Shown piece after piece: positions 11,402 through 22,043 of a DNA stretch of 64,000 nucleotides. Where the stretch lies: NCBI RefSeq assembly GCF_000003195.3, contig NC_012879.2:23549367-23613366 (forward strand), given 5' to 3'. The number at the start of each line of letters is the position of its first letter. Position 1 is the first letter of the stretch. The notes beneath the pieces are model-generated. The model had not been told where the DNA came from and ran no database searches. It saw only the letters and a program-made list of their open reading frames with translations. The DNA comes from Sorghum bicolor. Lineage: Eukaryota > Streptophyta > Magnoliopsida > Poales > Poaceae. Both the position numbers and the translations under genes were made by a program.

Positions 11402-11558
11402 AAATTGCCTGCCCTAATTCCTATAAATCTTTATCACAATTGGATCGCAGATGTATAGATCATGTCTAGGCAATAAAACATCTGGTCTAATGATAATGAT
11501 GATGTCCAAAGTGATTGGAATCTGCGAAGGTGAGATGACGTATTGATAATGATGATGT
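11402..11558. other. Unassigned sequence
   Basis: I see no gene. A near-repeat of TGATAATGATGATGTCCA occurs twice (near 11500 and 11545). It may be filler DNA at a deletion that removed most of the next element's 5' LTR. Confidence 0.3.
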
Positions 11559-11612
11559 CCACAAATTGAATTTATCAGTTACCTCTCAGAAGACCGGGCC
11601 TGCACCTCATTA
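11559..11612 (+). repeat. 5' LTR remnant of element C
   Basis: It is similar only to the last ~54 bp of the 3' LTR, sharing GTTACCTCTCAGAAGA and CACCTCAT. The rest of the 5' LTR is missing. Confidence 0.7.
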
Positions 11613-11614
11613 AT

Positions 11615-11626
11615 TGGTATCAGAGC
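11615..11626 (+). other. Primer-binding site of element C
   Basis: TGGTATCAGAGC lies two bases after the LTR end. This is the standard plant PBS for initiator tRNA-Met. Confidence 0.85.
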
Positions 11627-13272
11627 TTTCAGGTTTACTGCAGGGTATAATCTTGTTTGCCCTAGATTCATATTTATTCATTACTTATAGTCTACAAAAA
11701 GCCCCAAAAATAGTTTAGTATTCCGCTGTCCTATCACCCATTGTGTCTTGGAATTTTGTTTTCAGATTGGCTTTGTTGAGTTTGTGTCCGTGGTTGAGTC
11801 TAGTTGCAGGTTTTGATTGTGTTCGTCATTGTAGTTCAATTGCATCATTTTCTTAGTTTCCGTCGCTATCCCATCCACTATTTCCAAACAACAAGTCGAA
11901 GCCACCATATTACTCGACTTGCCCCCGCTAGCCACCTCGTGTGATCTCTCGTCACCGCACTAACCCTAGATAGGTTGCCAGCCGTTGTTATTTTGCCTCC
12001 ATCGCAACCCTCCTTAGGCCCTATTTAGTTCCCACCTAAAAATTTTTCATCCATCCCATCGAATCTTTGGACACATGCATGAAACATTAAATGTAGATAA
12101 AAATAAACTAATTATACAGTTTGGTTTAAAATCACGAGACGAATCTTTTAAGCCTAGTTAGTCTATGATTAGCCTTAAGTACTACAGTAACCCACATATA
12201 CTAATGACAGATTATTTATGCTTAATAAATTTGTCTTGCAGTTTCCAGACCAGCTATGTAATTTATTTTTTTATTAGTTTCTAAAAACCCCTCCCGATAT
12301 CCTTCCGACATATTCGATGTGACACCTAAAAATTTTTCATCTCCAATCTAAACAGGGCCTTACATCATCAGCTGAATACCTACTACTATTAGTCATAGGG
12401 ATGATTCATCCTGTGATCAGTGTTGAGTTTAGGAACGCTTTGCCCTAACTGCCGCCGCCGTCGTATTGTGCCTTCTGAAAAATATAACTGGAGATACCTT
12501 CGGTAAAAAGGGTATAACTTTTCACTCGTTTATCAGAAAAATCTAAAATTTTTACAGTAGCTTCTTGACACCTTTGGACCTGACCAAACTTGGCTTTGCC
12601 CTATTTGGTTTCGTCAAAATTGCCAAAAAAAATCAGGAAAATAAAGAAAAAAATTGACAAGGGTTTTGCATGCTTTTCAGAGAACTTGCTGAATTTCTGT
12701 ATATCACATCATACCTCAGTTGTAGTTGCCAATTTTTGTGGATACATATTTTGTGATCCTTGTTCAGAGAAAAATATAAAAAAATAGTGAAAAAAATAAA
12801 AAATCTTGATTCCTACTAGTGCATTTTTGGAAAATCAGGATAAAGGAAAAATCTGCCCTATTGCTTGCTCGCTGAGTTCTTTCTACCATACTTTGTTTCA
12901 CCTTGTTGCGCTATGTCTAAACATGTCTTAGCCAACAATTGTGATTTGTCCTTTGGATACCTATTGAACTTAGCTAACTCTGCATTCGAATATTGCTAAT
13001 CCTTGCTACTTATATTGTGCTTGTCCAAAGCTCCACATATACTTGTGTCAGCACAGGTTCATCTTCCAACTGTTACTCACGCTCAACAACAGATTGCTTT
13101 GTCAATTTAGTTTAGCTCATGTTTGGCTTTGGTAAGAACACTTGTAAGATGGTGGTAAGCCGCTTCTGATTTTGTATTCCACTTTCACCACCACCTCCAC
13201 CACCACCACCACTTGGTTCCTTTTAGTTGATAGGAATAATACTTTGCTATTGTTTTTCCCTATTTTCTAACC
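11627..13272 (+). other. Long leader of element C
   Basis: Non-coding stretch between PBS and gag, containing a MITE (12017-12359) and a CCACCA-rich run near 13190. I see no gene in it. Confidence 0.6.
12017..12359. mobile_element. Tourist-like MITE (343 bp)
   Basis: The terminal inverted repeats are GGCCCTATTTAG and CTAAACAGGGCC. It is flanked by TTA on both sides (12014-12016 and 12360-12362), the target duplication of PIF/Harbinger elements. A second copy of the same family is at 46327-46672. Confidence 0.88.
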
Positions 13273-14110
13273 ATGGCAGAATCTCCAACAGATTTCAATG
13301 ATTTTGTGTCCAAGGGTGAGCTTACAGCGTCCATCATTGAACAACGCAATCATATGAACGAACTGACGCGCAATGTGAATAATCTGGTCATCCGTATTGA
13401 ACAGATTGAGCTACATCCTCCATCTCATCGTGGTGATGATGAAGATGCTGATGCAGATGGAGATCTATCTGATCATGAAGATGCGAATGATGACGGTGAT
13501 GCACGTAACTGTCGCCGCTACAACTTCAATCGTTGCGGTATGGGAGATAATAATCATGGTAATAATGATCCTTTTGCTAAAATTAAATTTAGCCTACCTC
13601 TTTTTGCTGGTAATGTTGATCTTGAAGTATACTAGATTGGGAACTTGTTGTTCAACAAAAAATTGATTCTCATAATGTTTCTGCTGAGCATAGAGTTAGA
13701 CTTGCTACTAGTGAGTTTACTAATTTTGCTTTGTTTTGGTAGAGTGATCTTTGCAATACTAATAATGTTGCTGTTGTGCCTCAAACTTGGAATGCTTTAA
13801 AACAATGTATGAAATCTCATTTTGTTTCTCCTTATTATCAACATGATTTATGTCTTAAACTATAAACATTAAAACAAGGAGATAAAGGCGTAGAAGCATA
13901 CTATCAAGAAATGCTTATTGGTTTAGCACGTTGTGGTGTAAATGAAGATGATGCTGATGCTAGTGCTAGATTCTTTGGTGGTTTAAATCATGATATCCAA
14001 AACATTCTTGATTACCAAGAATGACGTAATTTTCCCCAATTGTATCATCTTGCTATTAAGGCAGAACGTGAAGTACAGGGACGCAAGCAACACCAGTCTT
14101 TCAGTCTAAC
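13273..14110 (+). pseudogene. gag of element C, decayed
   Basis: The frame opens with MAESPTDFND at 13273 and has an acidic Asp-rich segment. It then runs into a capsid-like region with FFGGLNHDIQNI and LAIKAEREVQGR, typical of plant Ty3/gypsy gag. It is broken by a frameshift near 13634 and by in-frame stops near 13740, 13864 and 14023. Gag would form the particle that packages the RNA. Confidence 0.75.
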
Positions 14111-14218
14111 AATGGGAGGAATATTCAGCAGCGTTCCAAGCTGGAGACGCCCAAGATTTCTGTTGCACCACAACCATCTACACCTGCACTTTCTTTTGGG
14201 GTAAGTAAATTATCTAAT

Positions 14219-15448
14219 GTGCAGCCCCCACAGCTGAAGAAAGGTGCCACTCGGGGTGCTTCCACTAGCTCCTCCTCGCCCAATGCTAAAATCATTTGTT
14301 ATCGATGCAAAGGCATGGGACGTGTCATAAAGGATTGCCCCAGTCGTTGTGCTTTCATTGCTACCAAGGATGGATATGTAAGTGCTAGTGATGTTGAAGA
14401 TGATTTAGGCCTTGCTGCTAACATTGCTGCAGATTCCACCGAGGGCGATCAAGACACGGAGACCAGCACCATTGACTCTGTGGCTGCCTCCGCAGGCTAT
14501 CCTAGCCTTCTTATGCAGCGTGTGTTGAGTTCACATGTGGGACATGAAGAAGAGATGCAGATCTAGTGCCACAATTTGTTGCACATGTATCCCATTGTGC
14601 AGGGTTGTCGTGTTCTCACCATCATTGATAGCGGGAGTTGCAACAACTTGGTGAGTTTAGATTTGGTTGAGAAGCTTGGCTTGCCCACGCGACAACATTC
14701 GTATCCATACAAACTTCAATGGTTCAATAAAGTGGTAAGACTAAGGTAACTAAATCAGCCCGCATTAGTTGTTTTACAGGCATTAAATGATATTGCTGAT
14801 TTTGATGTTGTACCTATGCAAGCTTATTTAATTTTATTAGGACGTCCATGGGAATTTAATAATGATGCTTTACACCATGGTAGAACTAATACATACACTC
14901 TCATGCATAAGGACAAAAATATTACTTTGCTGCCTTTGTCACCTATGGATATTGTTAAACATGCTAAAGAGATTAACAATAAACCTCCAATAGACATTGA
15001 TAAAAATAATAGGATTAAGTTACAAGGAGGTGCTTTACTTGCTACAACTTCTGCTACTGCTGAGTTATGTGATAATCTAGATGCACCATGTTATACTATG
15101 TTTTGTCGACCTATTATGTCTAGTGCATTGCCTGCTATCACTAACCTTTTGCAGGAGTTCGTTGATGGGAAAGAGTCGAGGATGACTCTGATTCTAGAAA
15201 GAGGGGATGATGAGGACATCGCTAAGACAGAGTCGAGGGAGAATCTAATTCAAGAAGGGGAGGATGATGAGGACATCACCATGCTGGACATGTCGACACC
15301 ATTGTCTTTCTCAAGTTGTAATTCATCTCCAACTTGGCTACCACGTCACTCTCGGATTCAGCAGACACATCGTCAGTGTTTTGATCATAACTTCTTCATA
15401 CAACATCGAAACAGGGTGATCTTGGACTCGTTGGAAAGAGAACAATGA
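14219..15448 (+). pseudogene. Zinc knuckle, retropepsin and tail region of element C, decayed
   Basis: Segments sharing one frame contain CYRCKGMGRVIKDC, a CCHC zinc knuckle whose histidine is replaced by Arg. A retropepsin site IDSGSCNNLVS follows near 14627. LILLGRPWEFNNDALHHGR near 14830 is a block that follows protease in related grass elements. Stops at 14564-14566 and near 14747 and probable indels break the frame. The last segment ends with TGA at 15446-15448, which is also the first three bases of the 3' LTR. Confidence 0.72.
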
Positions 15449-16065
15449 CGCCATCATTTTGGATCTGGTTCCAGCTCTAGAGCAGCCGTGCATTAATCTA
15501 TGTGACCATGAAAAGGTGTTGCATCACCTATTTTGGGCCAACTTGGCCATGTATCGAGTTCGGGCGTTAAGCCCAAGTTGTGGGCGCCTCCCCCTGGTCG
15601 CCTCCAACCCTAGGTCGTCTCTCTTTTATATTCCATGCAGCCATCACTGTTTAGACTTGGGTTTTGTTTATAGTTTAGTTTCCCATTGAGAAACTGAATC
15701 GTTTATTGTAACTGTGGTGAGAAATCCTTTTACAGTGATCCAGGCCCCCGGTTCTTGATCTCCTCCACTGTATCGATTAGTCTTATGAAACCGAATTCTT
15801 GAACCCTATTTGATAATTGTGTCATTCATATTTGCAATTTCAGATTGTGTGTTTTTATCTTCTTGCTTGTGTTCTTCGATTCACTTGCAGGAATAGCCCT
15901 CTTGGCAAGGTCAATCAAGCTGTGCTTGGTTGATAACCAATGGAGCAGTGGTGTAACAGTTGTAGAGTTTGAATCATCTAATTTGAAGCTGGATCGCCAA
16001 CGTCGAGTTCTCCACAAATCAAATTTACTAGTTACCTCTCAGAAGATCGGGCCTACACCTCATCA
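15446..16065 (+). repeat. 3' LTR of element C (620 bp)
   Basis: It starts TGACGCC after the purine-rich GGAAAGAGAACAA and ends CTCATCA. A TATA-like TTTTATAT lies near 15627. The right flank GCATT is element A gag. Confidence 0.65.
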
Positions 16066-16953
16066 GCATTTAAAAAACTTTCCATTCTAATGTTAATTGA
16101 TTCTAGAGTTTTATCATTAGATGCCAGCTTCTTAGACAAGCTATCCATTAACTTGCCTTGATTAAGCACTAACTCTCTTAAAGGTGGTTGATTAGTGTTA
16201 TTATAAGAATTATTACCTTAGTAATTACCTAGTTACCTTAGTAGTTAGACCGTTGTTGCAGGCTCCATCCTTGATTTTGCTGAGGATGGTAGTAGTAGTT
16301 GTTGTTGTTGTTGATATAGTTCACACCTCCCTTAGCTCTAGACAATTGGTACCTATATGCCTAGTTTCTCCACACTCTTCACAAGTCATGCCAGAATCAT
16401 GAATGTGCATGACTTCTTTCTTAATGGTTCTTTTGTCAAGTCTTTTCATCAACAGGTCCATCTTGGCAGCTAGCATGTCTACCTCCTTGAGCTGGTGCAT
16501 TCCTCCACCTCTCTTGCGGGTCTGAGTTCTTTCTTCACTCCAACCTTGATTGCAGACCATCTTTTCCACAAGTGCAGTGGCTTGAGAGATAGTAAGTAAT
16601 AAGAATGCTCCTCCAGCAGCAGCATCCATGGTTTCCCGAGTGCTGTTGCTGAGCCCATGATAGAATGTTTGCATAAGCAACCAATTCTCCATCTCATGAC
16701 AAGGACACTCGAGTATGTAATATTGAAAGTGCTCCTAAGCTTCAGAGACTATCTCATCTTGTTGCTACTGAAAGCTTGATATCTTCCCACGTAGAGCATT
16801 GGTCTTGCCTCTGGGAAAGAACTTCGCCAGGAAATTGGTAGAACATAATGCCCATGTGGTATTCTTCTCCTTATTGGTGTAGAACCACTGCTTCGCTTTC
16901 CCCAAGAGTGAGAATGGGACAAGGTGAAGTAATATAACATCTCTAGGGACGTC
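16066..16953 (-). pseudogene. gag of element A, C-terminal part
   Basis: Minus-strand continuation of the gag that begins at 25611, split by insertion of B. Visible blocks are a zinc knuckle, MTCEECGETRHIGTNC (CX2CX4HX4C), and the motif RTQTRKRGGGMHQLKEVDML. Both have close counterparts in B gag. Frameshifts separate the segments: 16692-16321 is one open stretch, and the upstream part is readable only in another frame. It ends at 16066, where element C begins. The rest of gag and all of pol of A are not seen in the window. Confidence 0.85.
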
Positions 16954-18599
16954 TATTGACGGTCCTTAAGTATCAAATTTAATTATCAAATAAATAAAGA
17001 AAACGATCCAAATGAAATCAACATCTAGACTTAGGGTTTTATCTGACAGAATTCCACGAGTTTTGGTGTTTGTCTATTTCTGCAGGGGGTTATCAGAGAA
17101 TACGGAAGAAAGGCCCACACGTCGGGATTACATAGAGATATTAACGTGCCGCGCAATTATCTTACATCTAGAAGATTCCAGAAGCCACGAGACCGAAGCG
17201 AAGGCGAAACGGGGACAGAGGAAGGGCGCCCGCCCTGTTCTCCTGGGCGCCCGCCCACATCTGGAGTCCAATCAGGACTCTGCTTCGTGGGAGATCTCCA
17301 CCGACCTAAAGGATGAATCTAAACCATACAATCTATGTCGGTTTGATCCAACGGCCCATATTCACTTGAAGGGACTATAAAACCAGACCCCCTGGCCCCT
17401 GGAGGAGAGAGCCTCTCAACCCTAATTCATTGTTCTTCAAGGGAGAAGAAGCCTCTGATCAAGATTAGAGCCACCACATCAATTAGATATCTAGATTAGC
17501 ATAGCTACATAGGATTAGAACTAGAAGGAGTCAATCTTCGATTGGTTTCCGGATCTGTCAAGAGGATTCTTGGTAATTCCCTAATTGTGCTTCTAATTGC
17601 TTTCTAATTATCTTTGTTCTTCAATATTATGAATATGACTTTGCTCTTCTTCAATATATTGCTTATGACTTTGCTCTACTTGCTTATATTTAAGATTATA
17701 TTGTTCTTAGTTTATCATAGTTATGTACTTGGCTTAGTTAGATTGGATCTATATACATGCTTAGGATCGTATAGCGTTTATCCATCGGATCCATGGGTAA
17801 ATGATAGATATTGTGTAGGCGTGGTGCTTATACCGTATTTATCTGCAATTGTACCCAATATGCCAGATCGTGGGGTAGTTCGTGATAGTGACAGCTTCAT
17901 TGATTCTTATATAGTCCCCCTCTCGTGTATTGGGCTGGCAGAGCAATATTATTACAGGGGAGTGATTGCTATGTTTCTCATTTACCTTGCTAATATCACT
18001 ATGCATGGGCGTAGTCTTGTCTCGCAATGATTGCTAAGTATGCTTGCACTAACTATGATATGCTAGACTATATAGTTGAGAATAACTTAGGGAATATTCT
18101 TGTAGCTCGTTCTAATACCATGCTAATGACTTTCTAGAGTATCTAATTGAGGTGCTTATCATATTTATTATGTGGCTAGATCAGATTAATTATCTTTGTC
18201 ACTATTCATTATTTCATATATGTGACATTTATCCCTGTATGAAGAGTTAGATAAATGTTCTCAATTATACATGCAATGATAGATACTCAATCTCATATTC
18301 TATTCTGTAATCAATATTGATGATTGTTAATCCCTTCCCAGTGGTAAAAATATAAATAACGATACCTGGAATACTTTCCGGTTAAAATGCTACATCGGTA
18401 TTAATCTGTGCGCTTGCAGATCCCATTCATTATTTATTTAGAAGAGCAATTGCATATTTCAATACCGCGTCTCTTATATCATGCTGGGGATGACAACTTG
18501 GCTTAAGTGGTGTAAGGGATAGGTTTGGCATTTTTGGCACCGTTACTAGATTTAGAGAACTTAGTCTACTTTTGGTAATGATGTTAAGAATACCCAACA
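16954..18599 (+). repeat. 5' LTR of element B
   Basis: It runs from TATTGACGG to ACCCAACA. U3 has paired GGGCGCCCGCCC (17224-17235 and 17245-17256), a CCAAT box and a TATA box CTATAAAA near 17375. Open frames inside it (17012-17380 and 17614-18030) are treated in the findings and rejected list, not as genes. Confidence 0.92.
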
Positions 18600-18607
18600 A
18601 GCATTTT

Positions 18608-18625
18608 TGGCGCCGTTGCCGGGGA
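18608..18625 (+). other. Primer-binding site of element B
   Basis: TGGCGCCGTTGCCGGGGA is complementary to the 3' end of tRNA-Asp, the usual Athila primer. It lies 9 nt after the LTR. Confidence 0.9.
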
Positions 18626-18759
18626 AGGTTGATTACTAATCAAGAATGGAATAAAGGATTTTGAGTTATCATTCGCATCACTAATATGATTAAGCTTATC
18701 TATTCTCTCATACAGTTTTACCCTAATATTTTTCTATTTTACCTTATGCAGGGGAATGT

Positions 18760-19785
18760 ATGAATAGAAGACATCTTCTAGGAAATTTTGTTGACAATCC
18801 TGAAGCATTATTCAAGAAGATGAGAGCCAAGCTCAAGAAGAGATCATCAACACTTCACCAAGAAGCTTCATTCAATCAAGAAGATCACCGGAACCTGTCT
18901 TCAGAGTTTGAGGCCATGGCGAACAAATCAATCCGCGATTTCTCAGCTCCCACTATGGACAACATCCGCACTGGACCTGTTGTAGAGATCGATGGCAACT
19001 TTGAGCTCAAGCCTGGAATTATCAACATGGTGCAATCCAACCAGTTCTGTGGGAAGGCACACGAAGATGCTAGTGCTCATCTACAACACTTTCTTGAGAT
19101 TTGCAACACATTCACCATATCAGGAGTTTCCAAAGATGCTATACTACTTCGCCTCTTCCCATTCTCACTGTTAGGGAGAGCGAAGCAGTGGTTCTATGCT
19201 ACAAAGGAGAAGAATGCTATGTGGGCACTCTGCTCAACAAACTTCCTGGCAAAGTTCTTTCCCATGGGCAAGACCAATGCTCTCCGTGGGAAGATTAAAA
19301 GTTTTCAGCAACAAAATGATGAATCTGTTCTAGAAGCATGGGAGCGCTTTCAAGACTACATCCTAGAATGTCCACATCATGGAATGGAGAGTTGGCTATT
19401 GATGCAGACGTTTTATCATGGACTCGGCAACAGTGCCCGAGAGACCATGGATGCTGCAGCTAGAGGAGCATTCTTATCACTTACCATACCACAAGCCACA
19501 GCTCTCGTGGAGAACATGGCATCCAATCAAAGCTGGAATGAAGAGAGGACCCAGACACGCAAGAGAGGTGGAGGTATGCATCAGCTCAAGGAGGTAGACA
19601 TGCTGTCTGCAAAGCTAGACCTGCTCATGAAGAAGCTCGATGATAGAGCTGGAGACAAGAAAGAAGTTATGCACATCTACGACTCTCACATGACTTGTGA
19701 GGAGTGTGGAGATACTGGACACTCAGGCAATCACTGCCCTGAGATACTTGAGGATGTGAACTACATCAACAACAACAACTACTAA
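18760..19785 (+). CDS. gag polyprotein of element B
   Basis: A 341-codon frame. The capsid-like region contains ASAHLQHFLEICNTF, LLRLFPFSLLGRAKQW and SVLEAWERFQDY. It is followed by a basic linker and one CCHC zinc knuckle, CEECGDTGHSGNHC, near residues 310-325, which binds RNA. After an Asn-rich run it stops with TAA at 19783-19785. The same frame then continues open to 20343, so the stop may be a late mutation or a true gag terminus. Gag forms the particle. The related minus-strand gag of element A lies on both sides of this element. Confidence 0.9.
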   Translation: MNRRHLLGNFVDNPEALFKKMRAKLKKRSSTLHQEASFNQEDHRNLSSEFEAMANKSIRDFSAPTMDNIRTGPVVEIDGNFELKPGIINMVQSNQFCGKAHEDASAHLQHFLEICNTFTISGVSKDAILLRLFPFSLLGRAKQWFYATKEKNAMWALCSTNFLAKFFPMGKTNALRGKIKSFQQQNDESVLEAWERFQDYILECPHHGMESWLLMQTFYHGLGNSARETMDAAARGAFLSLTIPQATALVENMASNQSWNEERTQTRKRGGGMHQLKEVDMLSAKLDLLMKKLDDRAGDKKEVMHIYDSHMTCEECGDTGHSGNHCPEILEDVNYINNNNY

Positions 19786-19905
19786 TACTACAACCATCCT
19801 CAACAAAATCAAGGTTGGAATCAACAGAGGCCTAACTACTCAGGTAACTATCAAGGTAACAATTCTTACAACAATAATAATAATTTTCCACCTCTGAGAG
19901 AGTTA

Positions 19906-20343
19906 GTGTTTAATCAAGGAAAGCTAATGGATAACCTATCTAAGAAATTGGCATCTAATAATAAAATGCTAGAAAATATAAATAATAGAATGGATAATTT
20001 CTCTACTGCCATCAAGAATCAAATTAGCTTTAATAAAATGATTGAATCTCAGTTAAATCAAATAGCTGTTGTTGTTCCTACTACTAACCCCGGTATACCA
20101 TCACAACCGGAAGGATTAGAATCTGCAAATCTTGTAGACATGTTTGATGCAGGTAATTGGAGTAACCCCGTCATTGAATTCTCGACCGACCTTTTGCCGG
20201 TCAAGAGAGGCGTCCAGGACGCCCCGTCATCCCGATCTCCATCGGCATGGTGGACATCCCAGAAGCACTCTGCGACTTTGGCTCTAGTGTCAACATTATA
20301 CCCAGGGTACTCTATGAAAAATTCTTTACATATCCTTTATTAG
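19906..20343 (+). CDS. gag C-terminal extension of element B
   Basis: In the same frame as gag, after the TAA at 19783-19785. It is rich in Asn, Lys and Gln with coiled-coil spacing (FNQGKLMDNLSKKLAS) and resembles the matching part of element A (minus, 16080-16200). Its last ~165 nt overlap the open frame of the first protease, which lies one base back (-1). Confidence 0.65.
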   Translation: MFNQGKLMDNLSKKLASNNKMLENINNRMDNFSTAIKNQISFNKMIESQLNQIAVVVPTTNPGIPSQPEGLESANLVDMFDAGNWSNPVIEFSTDLLPVKRGVQDAPSSRSPSAWWTSQKHSATLALVSTLYPGYSMKNSLHILY

Positions 20344-20822
20344 AGACAACCATGTGTTTGCAGTTTGCAGATCAGACGATAACTTTACCAAAGGGAATAT
20401 TGAAGAACCTTTATGTCCGAGTTGGTACCTTGTATGCCCCAGCAGACTTCGTAGCGGTAGAAACCGGAAATGATGAGAGGGCACCCATCATCTTAGGGAG
20501 GCCATTCTTAAACACCTCGGGAGCTATCATCTACGCCAGTGCTGCCAAGATCAGTTTCTATATCAAAGGGAGGAAGGAGACATTTTTCTTCAAGAACAAG
20601 ACTACACAAATTCCAGATCAATCCAGACGTGAATCAAGGAAGAGGACCAACAGGAGGAACAGGAACAAGCAAGTGTGGACCGAGTCAGCTAAGATGGTCA
20701 CTGTAGTTCATGGAGGCCAAGATCACCAACTTAAGTCACCGTTTGACCAAGAAGGACGACCCAAGAATGCCAAGCATCTACTGCTCCATAAATGGATACA
20801 GCTTCTACAAGACATTTTGTGA
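20178..20822 (+). CDS. Retropepsin-like domain 1 of element B
   Basis: The frame is open from 20178, with no start codon required if it is reached by frameshift; the first ATG is at 20247. The active-site-like segment is EALCDFGSSVNIIP, where the catalytic Asp is followed by Phe-Gly-Ser instead of Thr/Ser-Gly. The second half has the usual retropepsin strand APIILGRPFLNTSGAII. Athila proteases often read DLG or DFG here, so it may still be active. A basic C-terminal tail follows. The frame is -1 relative to gag and overlaps it by 165 nt. Its 3' end overlaps the second protease frame (20710-20822). Confidence 0.82.
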   Translation: MLDRPFAGQERRPGRPVIPISIGMVDIPEALCDFGSSVNIIPRVLYEKFFTYPLLETTMCLQFADQTITLPKGILKNLYVRVGTLYAPADFVAVETGNDERAPIILGRPFLNTSGAIIYASAAKISFYIKGRKETFFFKNKTTQIPDQSRRESRKRTNRRNRNKQVWTESAKMVTVVHGGQDHQLKSPFDQEGRPKNAKHLLLHKWIQLLQDIL

Positions 20823-21405
20823 CACCGGATCGGGCGTCAACATAATGGCCGCAGTCACCTATCGGCTCTTGTTCGGAACCATGCCACTAAGACCAACGTA
20901 CATTCAGCTTCAGATGGCAGATCAGACATTTCGAGAAGTTAAAGGAACAGTATCTGATGTCCCAGTCAAAATAGACGATCATTTTGTCTACACAGACTTT
21001 CAGGTTATTGACATGGGAGAAGACGAGTATGATCCACCCATCATCCTTGGAAGACCGTTTCTCAGCACCGTTAAAGCAATTATCTACATTGGAACTGGAG
21101 AAGTCCATATGCACTTCCCCTCAGATAAGGTACGCCGTTATTTTACTGACCCTAACTATATCGTTGAAGAATCTAAGCAGGTAAGAAAACGACGCAACCG
21201 CAACCAGAGGAGGCAAATCATCAAGGACGGATGGGCAGACTACGAAGGAGAAGTGATAAGGTCACAAGACGTAGAGTTCAAACAGAATTATCCAGAGGAG
21301 ACCGAAGCACCAAGTCAGGTGTGGAAAATGAAGATAACTATATATGAAGAGGAGGCGCCACCGGAAGTACCGACTCCGCCACCCAACGAATTTCAGGACA
21401 ATTGA
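20710..21405 (+). CDS. Retropepsin-like domain 2 of element B
   Basis: A 231-codon frame, in the gag frame. It has the canonical site FCDTGSGVNIMAA near residues 36-48 and the second hallmark PPIILGRPFLSTVKAIIYI near residues 107-125. A charged tail ending in Pro-rich PPEVPTPPPNEF follows. It is clearly homologous to domain 1 but not a recent copy, because the residues between hallmarks differ widely. Retropepsins act as homodimers, so two linked domains could pair with each other; this is inference. No RT follows. The next 2.2 kb is 3' UTR. Confidence 0.85.
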   Translation: MEAKITNLSHRLTKKDDPRMPSIYCSINGYSFYKTFCDTGSGVNIMAAVTYRLLFGTMPLRPTYIQLQMADQTFREVKGTVSDVPVKIDDHFVYTDFQVIDMGEDEYDPPIILGRPFLSTVKAIIYIGTGEVHMHFPSDKVRRYFTDPNYIVEESKQVRKRRNRNQRRQIIKDGWADYEGEVIRSQDVEFKQNYPEETEAPSQVWKMKITIYEEEAPPEVPTPPPNEFQDN

Positions 21406-21901
21406 GAAAGAGGAGAGTCCTGTTCGGAGGACTTAAAAACACCGAACGCCTTGCCAAGAGGTAAACTTGGTAGTTATCTTTTTCCCTTTCAATTATTTAA
21501 AGTAGTTTACTTAGTTAATCATGTTCGTGCGATCCTAAAAAGAAAATAAAAATATGAAAAATAGTAATCTCCATGTGAGTATACGAGTAGCATAAAACCC
21601 ATAAGTACATTCACTGTGGTGGCATAAAAATAAAATAAAAATTTCTTTTCTGCTTTATAAAACAAAAATATAAAAATAGGGAGTAATAATTATTAAGGAG
21701 TCTCAACATGATAAAGGCTAGATATTTATGCTAACATTTAATCAGTTCCACAAGCTTTGTTGTCTATTTGAGCTCCACAGAATTTAAGAAGCAAGAAGAC
21801 TAGCAGACGGAGGACATTCTAATCGCTGTCAGAATGCTGCTGACTTTCAAATACACCTTTGCCACCTGCTAGCTACATCAAGAGAAATTACATCAAAATT
21901 C

Positions 21902-21922
21902 AGCTTGGGGGAGAGCACCCCC
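21902..21922 (+). other. Upstream G-tract hairpin of B
   Basis: AGCTTGGGGGAG is followed after three bases by CCCCC. This is the same arrangement as at 1226-1245. Confidence 0.7.
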
Positions 21923-22010
21923 ATTTATCTCGATAAGTATTTCTATCTATCTTTATACTTTTACTATATTAAATATAAATAACTATGAAAAACCAAATAA
22001 AGATTTCGTG

Positions 22011-22043
<33 letters not shown>

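Larger units (their letters stand above)
11559..16065 (+). mobile_element. Non-autonomous Ty3/gypsy-like element (C): gag-protease, no RT
   Basis: It has the last 54 bp of a 5' LTR, an initiator-tRNA-Met type PBS, decayed gag and protease frames, and a full 3' LTR. The space between the protease frame and the 3' LTR has no room for RT, RNase H or integrase. It is inserted in gag of the minus-strand element A, whose sequence resumes at 16066. Confidence 0.75.

Noticed and set aside
17614..18030. 138-codon hydrophobic frame present in all three B-type LTRs (also 24243-24659 and 8776-8360 minus)
   Set aside because: The copies are recent relatives, so shared openness is expected. The few differences change amino acids, and the frame decays in H and in the 29379-30879 LTR. 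It lies in the R-U5 part, where sequence conservation has other explanations.
22013..22041. (TA)n run in B, with a similar run near 60977 in G
   Set aside because: Simple sequence in 3' UTRs. It occurs twice, but nothing else links the two positions.
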